Shown: piece after piece, positions 45,052 through 55,803 of the stretch | How the letters are laid out: the number at the start of each line of letters is the position of its first letter | Position numbering within the stretch: position 1 is the first letter of the stretch | From: Cryptomeria japonica | Lineage: Eukaryota > Streptophyta > Pinopsida > Cupressales > Cupressaceae | Assembly (NCBI RefSeq): GCF_030272615.1 | Contig: NC_081415.1 | Coordinates: forward strand, 598,861,335-598,925,334 | DNA: 64,000 bases | Direction: 5' to 3' | Made by a program: the position numbers and the translations under genes | Notes under the pieces: model-generated | Told to the model about the DNA's origin: nothing | The model's input: the letters and a program-made list of their open reading frames with translations, nothing else | The model's database searches: none

Positions 45052-45542
45052 CACTTGAAACCCCATTCCAACCTTTGGGCCTACCACACAAGCATTTGCA
45101 CACCCACATGTGCTACCCCCTATTCCCTAGTCTTTGGTTTTGAAGTTGTCCTTCTCCTTGAGATCGATATTTCTTCACTTCGGGTATCACTGTAGAAATT
45201 CTTCCTGATGAGGAATATAGTCGTGAGACTGCAAGATCTTGAACTATTGGGTGGAAGGTGCCTCAAGGCGTTGAACCATCTTTTTGTTTATCAAATTCGT
45301 TTACGCTTAAGCTATAACAAAAAGGTCCGAACATGGGAGTTTGAGATCATGACTTAGTGCTTATGAAAAATCAAAGAAATCTCTAGGATCATGAAAAGAA
45401 AGGAAATTTTGAGCCTAATTGGCTTGGACCTTATGTAATCACAACAAAATATGGATCAAGTGCCTATCAATTGGCTACTCCCAAAGGAGATCCTTTGGAT
45501 GAGCACATAAAAATCATGCACCTGAAGAGATTCTATGCCTAG
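45052..45542 (+). pseudogene. Gypsy G integrase C-terminal part
   Basis: It resumes as HLKPHSNLWAYHTSICTPTC and ATPYSLVFGFEVVLL, then SLRV. LGPYVITTKYGSSAYQLATP and GDPLDEHIKIMHLKRFYA follow, the usual end of a plant gypsy polyprotein, with TAG at 45540. Earlier stops (45253 and others) and probable indels lie between. Confidence 0.8.
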
Positions 45543-46336
45543 TCCTCAAAGAATACCAGTATTCAAAAATTAAAAAAAGAAAAAAAAAATCAAAAAATCA
45601 TGAAAATATGAAAAAATTAAAATAGTAGAAAAGTAAAGAAAACTCAATTCTTCCATTAGTGAAAACCACTTTGTGGTGCTATAGGCAAGTACCTTGGTGA
45701 AAACCTGGTCTCAAACATCAAGGTAAATAAACTAGATCCATCGTCTTGTCAGACAAACTGACTTTCCCCTTTTCTCGGTATTGCAAACCCCATCCCTCTC
45801 CCCGCTCAATATCCATATTTTAACATGGAAGCCATTAATTGGATGCCTACTTCCCCCACCAAATACATTGCTCATCTAGCCTCCACATTTATTTAGTAAT
45901 GTGAGCCATTTATTCACCTCCAAACCACCATCTGCCTATCCACTTTCATCTATGCAGGGTGTTTATGTTTTGACCATTTATCCCCTTCCTACATAGCCTC
46001 CATATTTCATTAGTGATGTCAGGAATTAATTTACCTCACCCTACCATGCCCATCCACAATGGAATTGGAATGATTTATGAATTATCCATAATAAATTATG
46101 CTTCCCCTTCTACTTTGCCTCATCCCCCCTCTACGAGATGATGAGATTTTGTCCAAACTATGAATAAGGATCATCCCAATAAAGTGATCTTTTAGCCCAT
46201 CACACTAAGCTTCCCGCTTGAAATCTGAGCTTATCCCATCAAACTAAGCTTCTTTTGACTTGCACATCATCCAAGTACCCATCCACATGAGCTTAATCAA
46301 TTCTTTGTGTTAGTGTAGGTTTTTTATTTTCCTTAT
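45543..46336 (+). other. 3' untranslated region of gypsy G
   Basis: There is no coding frame. An A-rich run (45565-45620) is followed by pyrimidine-rich text. The expected 3' LTR matching 1-1021 or 24094-24778 is not found; Copia E begins instead, so G is truncated at its 3' end or the LTR is unrecognisable. Confidence 0.5.
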
Positions 46337-46824
46337 GTTAGGGGGTATTTATTTTTCCAACACATATATTATTTAAGCTTGCTTAGGTTAATAGGAGTGG
46401 TTTATATGAGGACACGTGGTGAAATACTTCAGCTAAATGTGTAACTCTCCACCTCAGCTGGGTAGTTGAGTTACACACCCTCTTTTGGCTTGTTGAGCCA
46501 CCTCTCATAACCACTATTTTGTCATTTTCTAAGTGGGTTATGGGGTAGTTGGGTTTCACACCCTCTTTTGGCCTTATGTGCCAACTTTTTCAACTCCTTT
46601 TTTGTCTTCATGTAAGGAGGTTATGCCACATGTTTCGGCATTTGCCAAGAAGGTAAAACCTCCCATTTTTTATGGGGAATAGGAGTTAATGCACCCCTTG
46701 GATGTATATGCTTATATTTTTCTATATAATAAGCACTATACTCTCACCTTCACTAGTCAAGTTATTGAAGTGATAACTTGGTGAGAGTCTTCTCCAAATT
46801 CTCTTTTTTGTCTCTATTTCTCTC
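46337..46824 (+). repeat. 5' LTR of Copia E, left part
   Basis: It probably starts TGTTAGGGGG. The left edge is my best guess, because no duplication could be checked. Gypsy N interrupts it at CTCTC; the right part continues at 54681. A TATATAATAAG stretch near 46720 could be the TATA element. Confidence 0.5.
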
Positions 46825-46989
46825 TGTAGCGTCCTAAAATTGCAACACTTGCAATTTTGACTGCATTTCGGTCTTCACGATGGCGACGCAACACGCAACC
46901 TGAATGGAGACCCTGAAACTTGCTCACGACACTGAAAACTGCATTTTTCAAGCCCCTTGGCCTGAACCTCCTTGCACCCTGTTGTCCCG

Positions 46990-47095
46990 GGAGGTGGGAC
47001 CAGAGCCCTAGCACCCTGGTCCTTCAGGACCAGGGCGCCAAGCGCCCTAGTCCCCAGGACCATGGCGCCCAGCGCCCTGGTCCCTGGGTCCTATT
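46990..47095 (+). repeat. GC-rich palindromic tandem array in N 5' LTR
   Basis: Repeats of AGCGCCCTGGTCC alternate with its inverted form GGACCAGGGCGCC, about three and a half modules. The matching array of the 3' LTR (about 53622-53685) is one module shorter (about 28-31 bases), which accounts for the LTR length difference. It is far more GC-rich than its surroundings. Confidence 0.8.
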
Positions 47096-47206
47096 TTGGG
47101 CCCGGTCTCCTAAGGGGTCTCGGGTCTTTTTGTTTGCAAATTGGAAATTAACTTTCCTGGTCGGCCTAAGGTCGGGAAAATCAGTCTATCAGCCCTAAAT
47201 GACAAG

Positions 47207-47214
47207 TATATAAA
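47207..47214 (+). promoter_or_regulatory. TATA box of gypsy N 5' LTR
   Basis: TATATAAA, followed by CTACATTTTTCTCTCTC and then the first ATG about 25 bases on. It is identical in the 3' LTR at 53797-53804. It lies just downstream of the GC array, a promoter-like arrangement. Confidence 0.6.
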
Positions 47215-48087
47215 CTACATTTTTCTCTCTCATTTGGCATGAAGAGGATATATGTAAAAGCGTGGAAACTATACTCAAGCATTCAAGCATTCAAGCATTC
47301 TTTCAAGCAATTGATCATTTCAAGTCTCCATTCAAGGCTAAGTGTTGCATTCAAGACAAGGATTCAACCATTGAAGAGGAGATCACATACTACATGCTAC
47401 AACATACAACATACAACATCTAAACCTTCGCACATAAGGATACAAACATCCTTAGAACAAGGTATTAGTACTTGTTTTACATACATTTACATTTACACCA
47501 CTTGCTCATTTCTTGGTTAATTCCAAAACTGGGTTTGACCTAAAGGCAAACCCCTAATCCCTAACCCCCCAATCGTCTTCGCTTTTCTGTGTGTAGGTTG
47601 CAGGTACACGGCTGAAATTGAAGATCTGGAATCCTTGTGCAGAGATGAACAGATCCCCCTTCGTTTCGCAGATTTTTCAGAGGACCGTGGCGTCGGGCGC
47701 CATCGTCCCGACAACTTTTGCTCAAATTTGCAGGACAGCACCGTATCGACATTTTACTGCTAATTTCAGGTCCGCAGCTTCATACTGTATTCCTATCTCA
47801 GTTTATAAGTGAATCTTTATCACTTTCTATGCATGCTTAGCTTAATTCTCCTATCAACATTCTTTACGAAAGAGGGTAGCCTTGCTGTCTTAACCCTTGA
47901 AACACATTTAGCATCCAATCTTGCATTGCGTGGGATTGGATCTTGTGGGTTTCAACCCCTCTTTTGAATGTAAAGTCTCTCCCCTAAGTGAAAACCATCG
48001 AATCCTAGCGAACCTCCCTTCTCTCTCCTTGGAGTTGGAAGAGGGGAGAACAACTAGGGTTCGATCGCGATTTTCCGCTTTACATTT

Positions 48088-48105
48088 TGGTGAACCCGAC
48101 GTGAA
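48088..48105 (+). other. Primer-binding site of gypsy N
   Basis: TGGTGAACCCGACGTGAA begins four bases after the LTR. It differs from the sites of G/H and of the Copia elements, so N uses another tRNA, which I do not name. Confidence 0.65.
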
Positions 48106-49345
48106 CATCCTTTCTGATTTTTCATGCTTAGATCTGAAAAAATTGATTACATTTCCATGTTTGATCTTTTGCAAAATTTTAGAGGTGATTGCATAAAAAC
48201 CCTAAATTTTCTTTTTAGTAATTGAACCTGCGAAATGTCTAAATGTTAATGCCTATTTCAGATATGCCCTTCTATTACAAATTTTCAATTCATATTTGTG
48301 CTTTAATTCTGAAAATTAAGTGGTTAAGTGTCAAAACCCTAATTTTTGAAACCCTCTTGATTCAACCTTTGTCCGACAATTTCACTGATCAAAACATCTC
48401 CAAATCAGCTGTAACTTTGGATTCCGCAATAAAATCACAATATCTTTCATCCCTGAAAATTTGGAAAAAAGTTGCGAGGACCGTGGCGCCGAGCGCCATC
48501 GTCCCCGACATTTTTTCCGAAATTTCGGGAGCAAGATCTTACTGTATTTTCCTGCTAAAATCCAGAATTTTGGCTGATTTTATCAATTTTAACACCTTCA
48601 AAATAACAGTCAAAGTTGGTCTTGTGATTGCTTGGATTAAGGCTTCTAAACATTTAAAAATCATTGAAATTGAAATTTTGTGTCAAAATTGTGTTCTTAC
48701 TGTCCTAAATCTGAAAAGTGTGTTATCATTCATTAAAAATTTCAGTGCTTTATTCAAATTCTTGCATTTTGTGACTTTTGAAATTAAGTGCTTAATTACA
48801 ACAACTTTGATTTCCGCTTTCAAAATTGAATTTTGCGTGAAATTGAGTCAATTTTCAAATTTCAAAATTTGCATTGCTCTTGACATTCCCTCTAAAATCA
48901 TAAAATTCAAAATTTCAGTTTCCCTCTCTTTTTCAAAATTCAAATTTTTGCATTTTTCGACAATCTTGATAGGGTTCAATTTTGAGATTACAACTTTGAT
49001 TTGGCCTACCTATAGATCGTAAAATCACTCAATTTTTTCAGATTAGCTCTAAAATCATCATACCTTTCATCCCTGCAAATTTCGAAAAAAGTTGCAAGGA
49101 GCGTGTTGCACTCCGGGCGCCACGGTCCCGGGCATTTTTTCCGAAATTTCGGGAGACTGTTGTGATTGCATTTAACAGCTTAAATCCAGAAGATTGGCTG
49201 ATTTTACTGAAAATTGCTTCCTCTAAATTCAAAATCTTCTCTCTCTTTCTAGTGCATGAGTTTTACAACAATAAGCCCTACTTACACTATTCCCGTTAGA
49301 TGAAGCTGTAGAATTAAGTCTTTCCGAGGTTTAACTACTGAGGAG
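48106..49345 (+). other. Leader of gypsy N with a duplicated segment
   Basis: Two related segments of about 160 bases (48430-48595 and 49050-49210) share CTTTCATCCCTG, GAAAAAAGTTGC, TTTTTTCCGAAATTTCGGGAG and ATCCAGAA. Both contain a version of the LTR's CCGTGGCGCC...CGTCCC motif. The open frame 48243-49022 is AT-driven, has no domain and spans one repeat; I treat it as untranslated. Confidence 0.6.
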
Positions 49346-51142
49346 ATGGAACCTAATTTGAATAGCCTTTTTAACGAGGACATGGGTAATTCCTCTAATC
49401 CTCCTAATGATGAAGAAGCTCTCCATGAGGTTTCTGAAGAACAACTTTCGAAATTGGATAACCAATTTGACGATTTTCGACAATGGATGTCTCAAGAATA
49501 CCCTGATAGTCAAGCTCTTCCTTTAATTGAGGGTCTAAAACGTATGCTTCAAAGTGATAAGAATGGAATTGATATTTTGCGTGGTATTGCACACATTGTG
49601 GATTCGAATGTGATGCCTATGAAGAGTTGTGTTGAATCTTTAGGTTATACACAACCTCCTACTCAAGTCAATCATTCTATTCCTTTGACAACTCCTATTG
49701 CTAGTATACCTACCTTTACATCAAACATCATGGCTACTTCTATACAAGACATTCCTCCCATGATTACTAGTCATGGGGGCAACCCTTCTTCTTCAATTAA
49801 CCCTCTTCCTTCATCCAATCCGACTTCTTCATTCATTCCTTCAATGAGTGTCCCTATTATATCTCCACAAATGAACATGACGCAAGGGGGCAATTCATTT
49901 AACCATTCCATCCCTCCTTGTAGTATTCCTCCTGTCCAATCATCTCCTATGACTAATTATCATAGAGTCCCACCACCTTACTCTTTACCTTCTTTCAATA
50001 ACATAACACCTCCATCTCAATCTAACACATCCAATATGAATTCTTCGACCGAAGCGACCATTAACAATCTTGCACAAACTGTCTCTTCTTTACAGCAACA
50101 AATTGCCTCTATGAATCAATCTAAGTTTAGTGTGCCCACATTTGACGTTGCGAGCCCACTTTCTCTTGACATTGTTCGAGCTATCCCTCCTAAACATGTT
50201 GAAATCCCGCATTTGGAACTTTATAATGGTAAAGGAGATCCTCTAACACATGTTAAGACTTTTCAAACAATATGTACTGATTTTGCTTATGACCAAAGGT
50301 TGCTTGCAAAACTGTTTACTAGAACATTAAGAGACAAAGCCCTACAATGGTATTGCTCATTGCCTTCTTATTCTATTACTTCTTTCGAACAACTTGCAAA
50401 TGCTTTCATTCAACAATTTCAAAACAATATAAGTCCTAAAGTTACTTTGATTGATTTAATGCATTGTAAACAAGGTGTTAAAGAAAAAGTGACTGATTTC
50501 ATTGGTAGATATAAGCATTTGTATGCTCAAATTTCTTTTCCAGTGCCTGACAATGATATTCAAAGAATCTTTATTTATAATTTACAAAAAGATATTCGAG
50601 ACAAACTTCTGTTTTCTGAGTTTACTTCTTTCCAACAGTTGTGTGCCACTCTTCACAATTATCAACTGGCTGTGAGTCAAATGGAACAATCACATCCTAT
50701 GGCTCCGAGTGATAAGGGTGATAGCAGTCAACAACCATTTGGGAAGTTTAAACCAAACAGAGATTCCATCAAATTCAATGAAAACATCATCAACAACAAT
50801 GTGAATGCAGCATCAGGTGTGCCTCCTATTTCTAAATTTTTCAAGAAAGAAAGAAAGTATACTCCTTTGAATGAATCATTGCATAGTATTATGAATAAGT
50901 TATTGGAACAAAATGTGCTTACTCTTCCTCCTATAAGACAAATTGATCCTGCAAAGATTACTTCACCTTATTTTGATAACAAATCTTTTTGTCAATTTCA
51001 CCATCAGCCTGGGCATGATACTGAAAAATGTTTTTCTTTAAAGGGTAAAATTCGAGATTTGATTGATAACAATACTATCTCTGTTTCTGGAGTGAATGAT
51101 AAAGGCAACACATCTGTAGCTCCTCCTAACCAAAATCTTTAG
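49346..51142 (+). CDS. gag: Gag of gypsy N (intact, 598 residues)
   Basis: ATG at 49346 (MEPNLNSLFNEDMGNSSNPP) is the first good start after the leader. Residues 1-100 are acidic. About 100-270 is a Pro/Ser/Asn-rich linker. About 283-450 is the gypsy Gag core (HLELYNGKGDP, VKTFQTICTDFAYDQRLLAK, WYCSLPSYSITSFEQLANAF, DLMHCKQGVKEKVTDFIGRY). About 549-562 is the plant gypsy knuckle CQFHHQPGHDTEKC, then IRDLIDNNTI. It ends at TAG 51140. The same frame stays open beyond it, so the stop may be a readthrough site or a single mutation. It forms the particle and packages RNA. Confidence 0.9.
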   Translation: MEPNLNSLFNEDMGNSSNPPNDEEALHEVSEEQLSKLDNQFDDFRQWMSQEYPDSQALPLIEGLKRMLQSDKNGIDILRGIAHIVDSNVMPMKSCVESLGYTQPPTQVNHSIPLTTPIASIPTFTSNIMATSIQDIPPMITSHGGNPSSSINPLPSSNPTSSFIPSMSVPIISPQMNMTQGGNSFNHSIPPCSIPPVQSSPMTNYHRVPPPYSLPSFNNITPPSQSNTSNMNSSTEATINNLAQTVSSLQQQIASMNQSKFSVPTFDVASPLSLDIVRAIPPKHVEIPHLELYNGKGDPLTHVKTFQTICTDFAYDQRLLAKLFTRTLRDKALQWYCSLPSYSITSFEQLANAFIQQFQNNISPKVTLIDLMHCKQGVKEKVTDFIGRYKHLYAQISFPVPDNDIQRIFIYNLQKDIRDKLLFSEFTSFQQLCATLHNYQLAVSQMEQSHPMAPSDKGDSSQQPFGKFKPNRDSIKFNENIINNNVNAASGVPPISKFFKKERKYTPLNESLHSIMNKLLEQNVLTLPPIRQIDPAKITSPYFDNKSFCQFHHQPGHDTEKCFSLKGKIRDLIDNNTISVSGVNDKGNTSVAPPNQNL

Positions 51143-52699
51143 ATTTTCACTAATCCATTGCCTTCTCATACCTCTAATGCAATTGAGGCTAATGATTCCT
51201 CTCTCTCATCTGATGGTCTTGTGTCTATGACTCTGAATGTGATTAACTTTGTAGAGCAGCAAGAAATCCCTAAAGAACCTTCCATCACATTTGATTCCAG
51301 TGAAACCATTAGGGCACCTGATGGTCCTTTATACATAGTTGCAAAAGTTAAGAATACACGTTGTCGTGGAGTGCTTATTGATCCTTCGTGCATGATTAAT
51401 GTTATTACTGAAGAATTCCTTTTTACTTTGCAATTGAATCAAGTGATATATGACAAAATAGATGTGATTGTGAAACTATTTGATGCATTTTCTTCTCCTG
51501 CAATTGGTTCTATTACATTGCCTATTGAGGTCCATAATAAATCTCTTGATGGGAACTTTGCTATTATGCCATCTTCCGAACAATTTCGTGTGAAGCTTGG
51601 CTATCCTTGGCTATCTTCCATGAAAGCTATTGCTTCTCCTATTCATAAGTGTTTGAAATTTCCCCATAGTGGTGAAGTTGTTACCGTCAATCATAGTCTC
51701 TTTAAACCAGCTGAAAGAACCTCTAGTGTTCCTATTGATTACTTTTGGCCTAAACAATTCCAATCTCTTCCTCCGCGAAGTGATCATCTTTTCAAATCTT
51801 ATCAAAAGTGGAAAACAGATATGATCCTATCTCTAAGTGAACCTAGAGCACCTAAACTTGATATTCCTATCATTCTTGAGAAGGAAGTTCTTCCTTTGAA
51901 AGATAAAACTAATGTCTTTCCTCAAGAAGATTCTCAACCGATCCCTATGGATGTGACTATGTCTATACCTAATAAACTTCCTAAGAGTAGACCTATACCT
52001 CCTCGTCATGATGGACTTGGTCTTCTCCCTAAACCAAAAATTCCTCCTTTATATGGAGCAGTTCCTCCTCCTTCTTTTTATAGAGAGAAGAGACCTTCTT
52101 CTTCTCCTATTATCCAGCCTAAGAGACCACAACCTAAACACTCAAGTGCTAAGGATGAGAACATTCCTCCTCCTCAGTCTTCTCCACTTCCTACTAAGAC
52201 TAGACGAAATCGTTCTGCACGTGAACGCCGATGAAAGCATCGTCTTAGAGCTCAGGCAACTGCTTCTCAAACTTTGCAATCTCCAAAAACACCTTCAACA
52301 AGCATTATTCCATTTTCTCCTCAGCCGGCCATTGAGCCTAAATCTCCTAAACATAAGATGCATGATGGTCTTGATCCAGTGCGAGTTAAAGATCCTATTT
52401 TTATAAATCTTGATGATGATATGGATGAACATGTTATTCATGATGAAAATGTTACTCCTCTTGCTTCCGATAGTGAATATGAACTTGTTGATGTTGATAG
52501 CCATTTATCTAATGAATTTTCTAAAGCACTTATCCTAGCTCCTAGACAAGAAAAATGTGGCTCGGAACATGAACATAGCCCTTGTTTGGATCTTGTGATA
52601 GCTCCATCTGCTGTGTTGGATGTTCCTCCTCTAGCGTGTTCCCTGCCTTCCCGAAACATTGATCAGCAAGATTGGGGGGTAGATGACATGCTAGAATAG
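51143..52699 (+). pseudogene. Protease-like extension of gypsy N polyprotein
   Basis: It is in frame with Gag after TAG 51140. Retropepsin-like region at about 51290-51700: APDGPLYIVAKVKNTRCRGV, active site read as LIDPSCMIN (plant gypsy usually IDGG or IDSG, so the second and third positions are altered), then VIVKLFDAFSSP and LGYPWLSSMKAI. A Pro-rich tail with a weak G-patch echo (HDGLGLLPKPKIPP) follows. TGA at 52232 and then an in-frame acidic segment (DPIFINLDDDMDEHVI) run to TAG 52697. There is no RT, RNase H or integrase. The element jumps straight to its 3' end. Confidence 0.8.
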
Positions 52700-53443
52700 T
52701 TACATTAGCATAGCAGATTCTCTCCTCCTTTCTTTTGTTACTTCTTCTATATGTTACTCTAATTCTTCTATTTGTTGTCCTTAGTGTTGTCTACTTGAGG
52801 ATGATGCAAAGCATTGAGATCTCTCGATCTCTCTCATGTTGACTCAAAAGACACATGTGTTCCCTTCTTCTAGGTGACCTTCCTTGATTGGGGAATGAAG
52901 AACAATTATGCATACATACATATGATATATATACATGAATTATCATACAGCATACTGACCCCGAGGAAAGCGAAGTCACCTTGTGCTTTGTGTTTTGTGT
53001 CTATTATCCTTGGGCTTATCTCACACTTGGGGGCTAAATCCTTGCGATAACGTGCTCCTTTCCTTTCTCATTTCTTATATGTATCACTACCTTAAAGCAA
53101 TCACCCCCGGTGAGGCGTGTGCGATCGCTTTAACGTAGGGGGGCATACATCCCGTTCATATCTTTTCAAGATACTTGAAAATTTCTTGGTAAATTTAGCC
53201 TTGCCTTGAAAATTTTTGATATCTTTCTTGCATGACTCATAGTGAGGGAGCCTTACTACTGACAGTCATGGTTCTCCCTCGTGATCTTCCCTTTTACTTT
53301 GTCAATCGAAGTCGTAAGATCCTTAGTCCACTGCGCGTTTGGTGTATCTTGCCTCCTTGATGTGGTGAAAGTCTTTCAATATTGTTTCCTTGTACTTTAC
53401 CGGAAGTATGAGCATACATACTCCCGCTAAAGTGGGGACTAAA
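52700..53443 (+). other. 3' untranslated region of gypsy N with polypurine tract
   Basis: There is no coding frame. It ends in AAAGTGGGGACTAA directly before the 3' LTR, the probable polypurine tract. A purine run GTAGGGGGGCA near 53135 is a second candidate. Confidence 0.65.
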
Positions 53444-54675
53444 TGTAGCGTCCTAAAATTGCGACACTTGCAATTTCGACTGCATTTCGGTCTTCACGAT
53501 GGCGACGCAACACGCAACCTGAATGGAGACCCTGAAACTTGCTCACGACACTGAAAACTGCATTTTTCAAGCACCTTGGCCTGAACCTCCTTGCACCCTG
53601 CTGTCCCGGGAGGTGGGACCAGAGCGCCCAGCGCCCTGGTCCTTCAGGACTAGGGCACCCAGCGCCCTGGTCCCTGGGTCCTATTTTGGTCCCGGTCTCC
53701 TAAGGGGTCTCGGGTCTTTTTGTTTGCAAATTGGAAATTAACTTTCCTGGTCGGCCTAAGGTCGGGAAAATCAGTCTATCAGCCCTAAATGACAAGTATA
53801 TAAACTACATTTTTCTCTCTCATTTGGCATGAAGAGGATATATGTAAAAGCGTGGAAACTATACTCAAGCATTCAAGCATTCAAGCATTCTTTCAAGCAA
53901 TTGATCATTTCAAGTCTCCATTCAAGGCTAAGTGTTGCATTCAAGACAAGGATTCAACCATTGAAGAGGAGATCACATACTACATGCTACAACATACAAC
54001 ATACAACATCTAAACCTTCGCACATAAGGATACAAACATCCTTAGAATAAGGTATTAGTACTTGTTTTACATACATTTACATTTACACCACTTGCTCATT
54101 TTTTGGTTAATTCCAAAACCGGGGTTTGACCTAAAGGCAAACCCCTAATCCCTAACCCCCCAATCGTCTTCGCTTTTCTGTGTGTAGGTTGCAGATACGC
54201 GACTGAAATTGAAGATCTGGAATCCTTGTGCAGAGAGGAACAGATCCCCCTTCGTTTCGCGGATTTTTCGGAGGACCGTGGCGCCGGGTGCCATCGTCCC
54301 GACAACTTTTGCTCAAATTTGCAGGACAACGCCGTATCGACATTTTATTGCTAATTTCAGGTCCGCAGCTTCATACTGTATTCCTATCTCAGTTTATAAG
54401 CGAATCTTTATCACTTTCTATGCATGCTTAGCTTAATTCTCCTATCAACATTCTTTACGAAAGAGGGTAGCCTTGCTGTCTTAACCCTTGAAACACATTT
54501 AGCATCCAATCTTGCATTGCGTGGGATTGGATCTTGTGGGTTTCAACCCCTCTTTTGAATGTAAAGTCTCTCCCCTAAGTGAAAACCATCGAATCCTAGC
54601 GAACCTCCCTTCTCTCTCCTCGGAGTTGGAAGAGGGGAGAACAACTAGGGTTCGATCGCGATTTTCCGCTTTACA
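53444..54675 (+). repeat. 3' LTR of gypsy N
   Basis: TGTAGCGTCC...CGCTTTACA, nearly identical to 46825-48084 apart from a shorter GC array and scattered substitutions. TATA box at 53797. CTCTC follows. Confidence 0.92.
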
Positions 54676-54680
54676 CTCTC

Positions 54681-54805
54681 TCATAATGAAATTATCTTCA
54701 TTCAGCTATTTTGATCTTCGATCATCCGTTGTGTGAGGAAGTTTCATGTGATCTATGACCAACATCAGATCTTGACTCGATTCTCAGTTCTCGTAGAATC
54801 TCACA
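54681..54805 (+). repeat. 5' LTR of Copia E, right part
   Basis: It continues the LTR split by gypsy N (the shared CTCTC is the target) and ends at ATCTCACA just before the primer site. The combined length of the two parts is about 613 bases. Confidence 0.7.
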
Positions 54806-54816
54806 TGGTATCAGAG
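54806..54816 (+). other. Primer-binding site of Copia E
   Basis: TGGTATCAGAG followed by TTT; it matches the first 11 bases of the Copia consensus. Confidence 0.85.
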
Positions 54817-55803
54817 TTTATTGTCTAGTATAGCTCATTATTTATTTATTTTTATTTGAAGGATTTGAGAATTTTATATAGCTAATATTTTCGTTAAAAA
54901 CTAAGTATGAACTTCTCCTGCATTCTCGTGTGATTTGGAGAATCAAAACAGTTTAAAGGAAAATAGCTTCTAGTTAAATCTAATTTACATGTATGTGTTC
55001 TTGTAAGATCTAGGTGATTGTAGCTTTGTGGTAATATTGGAAGTTTAATAAGAATTTCCAAAGTGTCCATAAGGCTTGAAAAAGTCAAAAGTGACTTTTA
55101 CTTCACCAAAATCAGAGTTTGGAGGACACAATAAAAAATTAGAGTAATTTTTTTTACTGGAGCTGTTTTCATTTTGGCTTTAGTGTTCCAACTTTTGTTC
55201 ACTTTTAGAAAAAATGATTTCTGGGTTTTCTTCCTAGCATCAAACAACTTCTGGCTTTCAGATGGTATTTCCAAAAAATTAATAAATTTTGCAAAAATCA
55301 AGCTTGAATAGGGCCTAAGCCGTTTTTCTATCAGAGAAATTCAGCAACATTTCTTAAAAGTTGCACAACTTTTCCCTCGGGTGTTAGATTTTTGCAAACA
55401 AATACTTGACGAAAAGTTGGAAATGAGCACTCTCCATTATTTCAGGTCTAATTTAATTTTTTTGCCTTTTTCTATCAGATATTAAAGGGTTTATCAGCTG
55501 CTTCTTTTTCTCTTCAACTGGTCATATCTTTCTCCTCACAACTCTGTTTTTCAAAAACTAATAGTTGTTGGAAAGGTATTGAAATAAATTAAGCAGTTAT
55601 AAGGCTAATTTGTTTCAGATCTTGTCTCAAATTATTTGTATTTAAAATCTCTAGTGGTTTCTTAAAAGAATTGTAATCTGATAAAAAGCCTTGTAAATGC
55701 ACTAATTATAAAGTGCCAACCTTGTAATATTTGGGGGGGGGTGTCTCTTGTGCCTTCTTTCTTGTACTTTTCCTGATTCTTTGCAATCTTCTTTTCTACT
55801 ATC
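54817..55803 (+). other. Leader of Copia E; no gene
   Basis: About 1 kb of AT-rich, T-rich sequence with phrases such as TCTATCAGA and TCAGCTG repeated, and a run GGGGGGGGG near 55733. No domain is recognised in any frame. It is unusually long for a Copia leader. Confidence 0.5.

Larger units (their letters stand above)
46825..48084 (+). repeat. 5' LTR of gypsy N
   Basis: TGTAGCGTCC...CGCTTTACA. It contains a GC-rich tandem palindromic array (about 46990-47095), a TATATAAA box at 47207 and the CCGTGGCG motif (about 47685) that recurs in the leader. Confidence 0.92.
46825..54675 (+). mobile_element. Gypsy element N: young, gag-protease only
   Basis: Complete 7.85 kb element: LTRs 46825-48084 and 53444-54675, primer site, leader, polyprotein 49346-52699, purine tract, perfect CTCTC duplications (46820-46824 and 54676-54680). 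The LTRs are nearly identical except for one repeat unit, so this is the most recent insertion visible. The polyprotein contains Gag and a protease-like region but no RT, RNase H or integrase, so mobilisation must have used a partner's enzymes. Confidence 0.92.

Noticed and set aside
46814-47198. CpG-island promoter of a host gene
   Set aside because: The GC-rich block is inside an LTR and is repeated at 53618-53690 in the other LTR of the same element.
48243-49022. 259-codon frame in the leader of gypsy N as a gene
   Set aside because: AT-driven Phe/Ile/Lys-rich composition, no domain, spans a duplicated leader segment and precedes a clear Gag start.
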